In this document: in pieces, positions 4,698-5,940 of the stretch
Position numbering within the stretch: the stretch's first letter is position 1
How the letters are laid out: each line of letters begins with the position of its first letter
Assembly: GCA_030619345.1 (NCBI GenBank)
Contig: JAUXBO010000166.1
Location: forward strand, 1 to 5,940
Length of the DNA stretch: 5,940 bases
Reading direction: 5' to 3'
Origin: Candidatus Zixiibacteriota bacterium
GTDB taxonomy: Bacteria; Zixibacteria; MSB-5A5; GN15; FEB-12
Notes under the pieces: model-generated
The model's input: the letters and a program-made list of their open reading frames with translations, nothing else
What the model was told of the DNA's origin: nothing
The model's database searches: none
Made by a program: the position numbers and the translations under genes

Positions 4698-5525
4698 CGT
4701 TGCGGTGAATACCGAGCCGGGGTACAGAGAGAGACCAAAAGTTACGGTCAGTATTTGGCGCGAAAACTTGTCGTCTTTGGTATACCGAAAATTGGAATGT
4801 ATTGTCCAGTGCTGATCGAACGGAAAACCGACCCCAAGTTCACTGAACCATCCTCGACTTCCCCCGCCCGTTTCAATCTGCAACAGCAAGACCCCCATCG
4901 GGCCATCGGGATTCAAGAATGGCTGTTCTTGTGGTGATGACTCCGCGTAGTAGGTGACGCCAAAAGACGCTTGATCGATATCGAGAGTTCTCGGTTTGCT
5001 GTAGTAACTGTATGATGAGTGAAAGCTCAGCCTTTTAGAAACAGGCCAGGTCAATTCTGTCTTGAGCGATACCGACCCGTCCCCACTGGACTCAGTAAAG
5101 CCGGGTCCGGCCATCAAAGAGACCGAGGGTTTCCCGGTAACTCCGTCCGGATTTAAATCGGCGTCCGGGCTCATCGGATCGGCGGTGTAGATTCTCAGGC
5201 CAGCGAACAACCTGAATTGGGAGCTGTCCTGACGGTGATGATGCAGAAACACGGTCGGTGTTATCAGCGAATTTGCGATCCAGTTAATCTGGAGTTCCAC
5301 CTCTTGAAAGTCACTTATATTCCGCGGAGAGTCTCCGGAGAGCGAAGAATATCCAAATTGTGAGTGTATGGTCAGGTGCCCTAAACTGCCGTCGGGGTGA
5401 TTTTGTCCGTACTTAATTCCGGTCGATTGGGCCTGTAAGGGACTATGGGCGACCGACATCGCGATTGCCGACAATGCGATTGCCAGCAATACCGGGCGTG
5501 ATCTTTTGACCGTTTTTTGATACAT
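4692..5525 (-). CDS. Probable outer-membrane beta-barrel protein with three internal repeats
   Basis: The 277-residue product begins with a signal peptide (K4, K7, R8, R10, hydrophobic 11-27, likely cut after LQA at 32). The mature part alternates polar and hydrophobic residues and is rich in Ser, Gly, Tyr and Phe, as in beta-barrels. Three copies of a motif resembling N-P-D-G-x-x-G occur at 42-49 (NHPDGSLG), 125-131 (NPDGVTG) and 205-211 (NPDGPMG); the prolines are spaced 82 and 81 residues. After each motif the same order of segments follows: a strand ending in Gly-rich turn, a W-containing two-strand segment (TELTWPVSKRLSFHSSYSYY; SELGVGFPFDQHWTIHSNF; ELQINW in copy 1) and a final strand (FGVTYY, TFGLSLY, FAGLRIY). 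Four strands per repeat would make a 12-stranded barrel. I recognise no named family and assign no function. Start is ATG at 5525; no strong ribosome-binding site is visible. The gene lies 90 bp upstream of the PDZ gene on the same strand and may be co-transcribed with it. Confidence 0.75.
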   Translation of the reverse strand: MYQKTVKRSRPVLLAIALSAIAMSVAHSPLQAQSTGIKYGQNHPDGSLGHLTIHSQFGYSSLSGDSPRNISDFQEVELQINWIANSLITPTVFLHHHRQDSSQFRLFAGLRIYTADPMSPDADLNPDGVTGKPSVSLMAGPGFTESSGDGSVSLKTELTWPVSKRLSFHSSYSYYSKPRTLDIDQASFGVTYYAESSPQEQPFLNPDGPMGVLLLQIETGGGSRGWFSELGVGFPFDQHWTIHSNFRYTKDDKFSRQILTVTFGLSLYPGSVFTATH

Positions 5526-5636
5526 GATAATATTAGTCTCGCCGGAGCCTGGTTTCCCGGATAAGCAAACGGCAGTGCTTGGATTTCGTACGATTTTGTT
5601 CCTAATGTTAAGAACTATCTTGCCCGATAAAAATCA

Positions 5637-5664
5637 TTGACAATTTCGGGATTTTATATAATAT
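5637..5664 (+). promoter_or_regulatory. Probable promoter of tRNA-Asn
   Basis: A perfect TTGACA at 5637-5642 is followed by an AT-rich -10 region. TATAAT at 5657-5662 is perfect but only 14 bp away; TAATAT at 5659-5664 has a better 16-bp spacer with a weaker match. Transcription would start around 5670, leaving a leader of about 25 bases with a small hairpin ATTTGC-AAA-GCAAAT at 5675-5689 before the tRNA. Confidence 0.6.
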
Positions 5665-5694
5665 GTAGAACTCGATTTGCAAAGCAAATTACAC

Positions 5695-5767
5695 TCCCCT
5701 GTAGCTCAGTTGGTAGAGCAGCTGACTGTTAATCAGCGGGTCGCTAGTTCGAGTCTAGCCGGGGGAG
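5695..5767 (+). tRNA. tRNA-Asn (anticodon GUU)
   Basis: A full 73-nt cloverleaf is visible. The acceptor stem TCCCCTG (5695-5701) pairs with CGGGGGA (5760-5766) with one G-U. The D stem is GCTC/GAGC with loop AGTTGGTA. The anticodon stem GCTGA/TCAGC (5721-5725, 5733-5737) holds the loop CTGTTAA with anticodon GTT at 5728-5730. The variable loop is GGGTC. The T arm is GCTAG-TTCGAGT-CTAGC (5743-5759). Discriminator base is G5767. CCA is not encoded (CTT follows), so it must be added after transcription. The 3' half overlaps the end of a recombinase reading frame on the opposite strand. Confidence 0.97.
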
Positions 5768-5940
5768 CTTTGTTGTACGAGCAGGCAAATTCTCAAAGAA
5801 ACTGAAGGGCTTACGGTATACGGCACTTACACTTGTGCCTACCAGAGAATAGTTCGAAGCTATTTCCTTCAGGATTCGCACCTTGTCTATACTATCTGAC
5901 TTCAAATATGTGGGATACAAACGATTACAGAGTTCGAGGA
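5744..5940 (-). CDS. C-terminal part of a probable serine site-specific recombinase, ending inside tRNA-Asn
   Basis: From the right edge a minus-strand frame is open for 64 codons (first whole codon at 5936-5938) to a TAG at 5744-5746. The visible residues include YLKSDSIDKVRILKEIASNYSL and RKPFSFFENLP, ending KLPRLDSN. This resembles the C-terminal end of large serine recombinases, where a helix with the pattern K-x-x-I-L-K-x-I-x-S-N is followed by a beta-hairpin and a K-P-F motif. The catalytic domain would lie beyond the window. The last eight codons or so are read from the complement of the tRNA T arm and acceptor stem, so the C-terminus was formed by the tRNA sequence. This tail-to-tail overlap suggests an integrative element whose recombinase gene abuts its attachment site. 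Family assignment is from pattern memory; a remnant of a decayed element is equally possible because the rest of the gene is not visible. Confidence 0.62.
   Translation of the reverse strand, partial: LELCNRLYPTYLKSDSIDKVRILKEIASNYSLVGTSVSAVYRKPFSFFENLPARTTKLPRLDSN

Noticed and set aside
5822..5839. GGCAC/GTGCC inverted repeat as a terminator downstream of tRNA-Asn
   Set aside because: The stem is only five base pairs with an 8-base loop and no T-tract, and it lies within the recombinase reading frame.

Overview
The window reads as chromosomal DNA of a Gram-negative-type bacterium. Three adjacent minus-strand genes encode exported proteins: a lipoprotein parvulin foldase, a periplasmic PDZ protein and a probable outer-membrane beta-barrel. 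A HPr kinase gene (hprK) sits among them. HprK together with an outer-membrane-type protein set, moderate GC and many dispersed hairpin repeats would fit a deep-branching or uncultivated Gram-negative lineage (for example the FCB/Zixibacteria neighbourhood). That placement is a guess from gene style, not a demonstrated one.

Layout, left to right. Positions 1-1564 (minus) hold most of a SurA/PrsA-like peptidyl-prolyl isomerase lipoprotein with two parvulin modules; its C-terminus lies beyond the left edge. The gap 1565-1785 holds a 17-bp tandem repeat array just downstream of a good-looking minus-strand promoter, so the array would lie in the 5' UTR of the foldase gene. Positions 1786-2757 (minus) are a complete hprK, possibly expressed from a leaderless transcript. 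Positions 2758-3479 are about 720 bp without a convincing large gene. They are packed with inverted repeats, contain one small ORF with a good ribosome-binding site, and end in a minus-strand intrinsic terminator. Positions 3480-4601 (minus) are an exported protein with two PDZ domains and a C-terminal coiled coil but no protease domain. Positions 4692-5525 (minus) are a signal-peptide protein built of three repeats of about 82 residues, best read as a beta-barrel.

The right end is a different unit. A complete plus-strand tRNA-Asn(GUU) lies at 5695-5767. The C-terminal 64 codons of a probable serine recombinase run in from the right edge on the minus strand and end inside the tRNA gene. This is the arrangement expected where an integrative element has used a tRNA gene as its attachment site.

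Working together: the foldase, PDZ protein and barrel are all envelope proteins and could share a theme of envelope biogenesis, with the barrel and PDZ genes 90 bp apart on one strand and a terminator after the PDZ gene. HprK is a cytoplasmic regulator with no visible partner (HPr, EI) here. I see no CRISPR array, complete insertion sequence or defence system. The most unusual material is the three-fold barrel protein, the tRNA/recombinase overlap, the repeat-bearing leader of the foldase gene and the hairpin-rich intergenic region.
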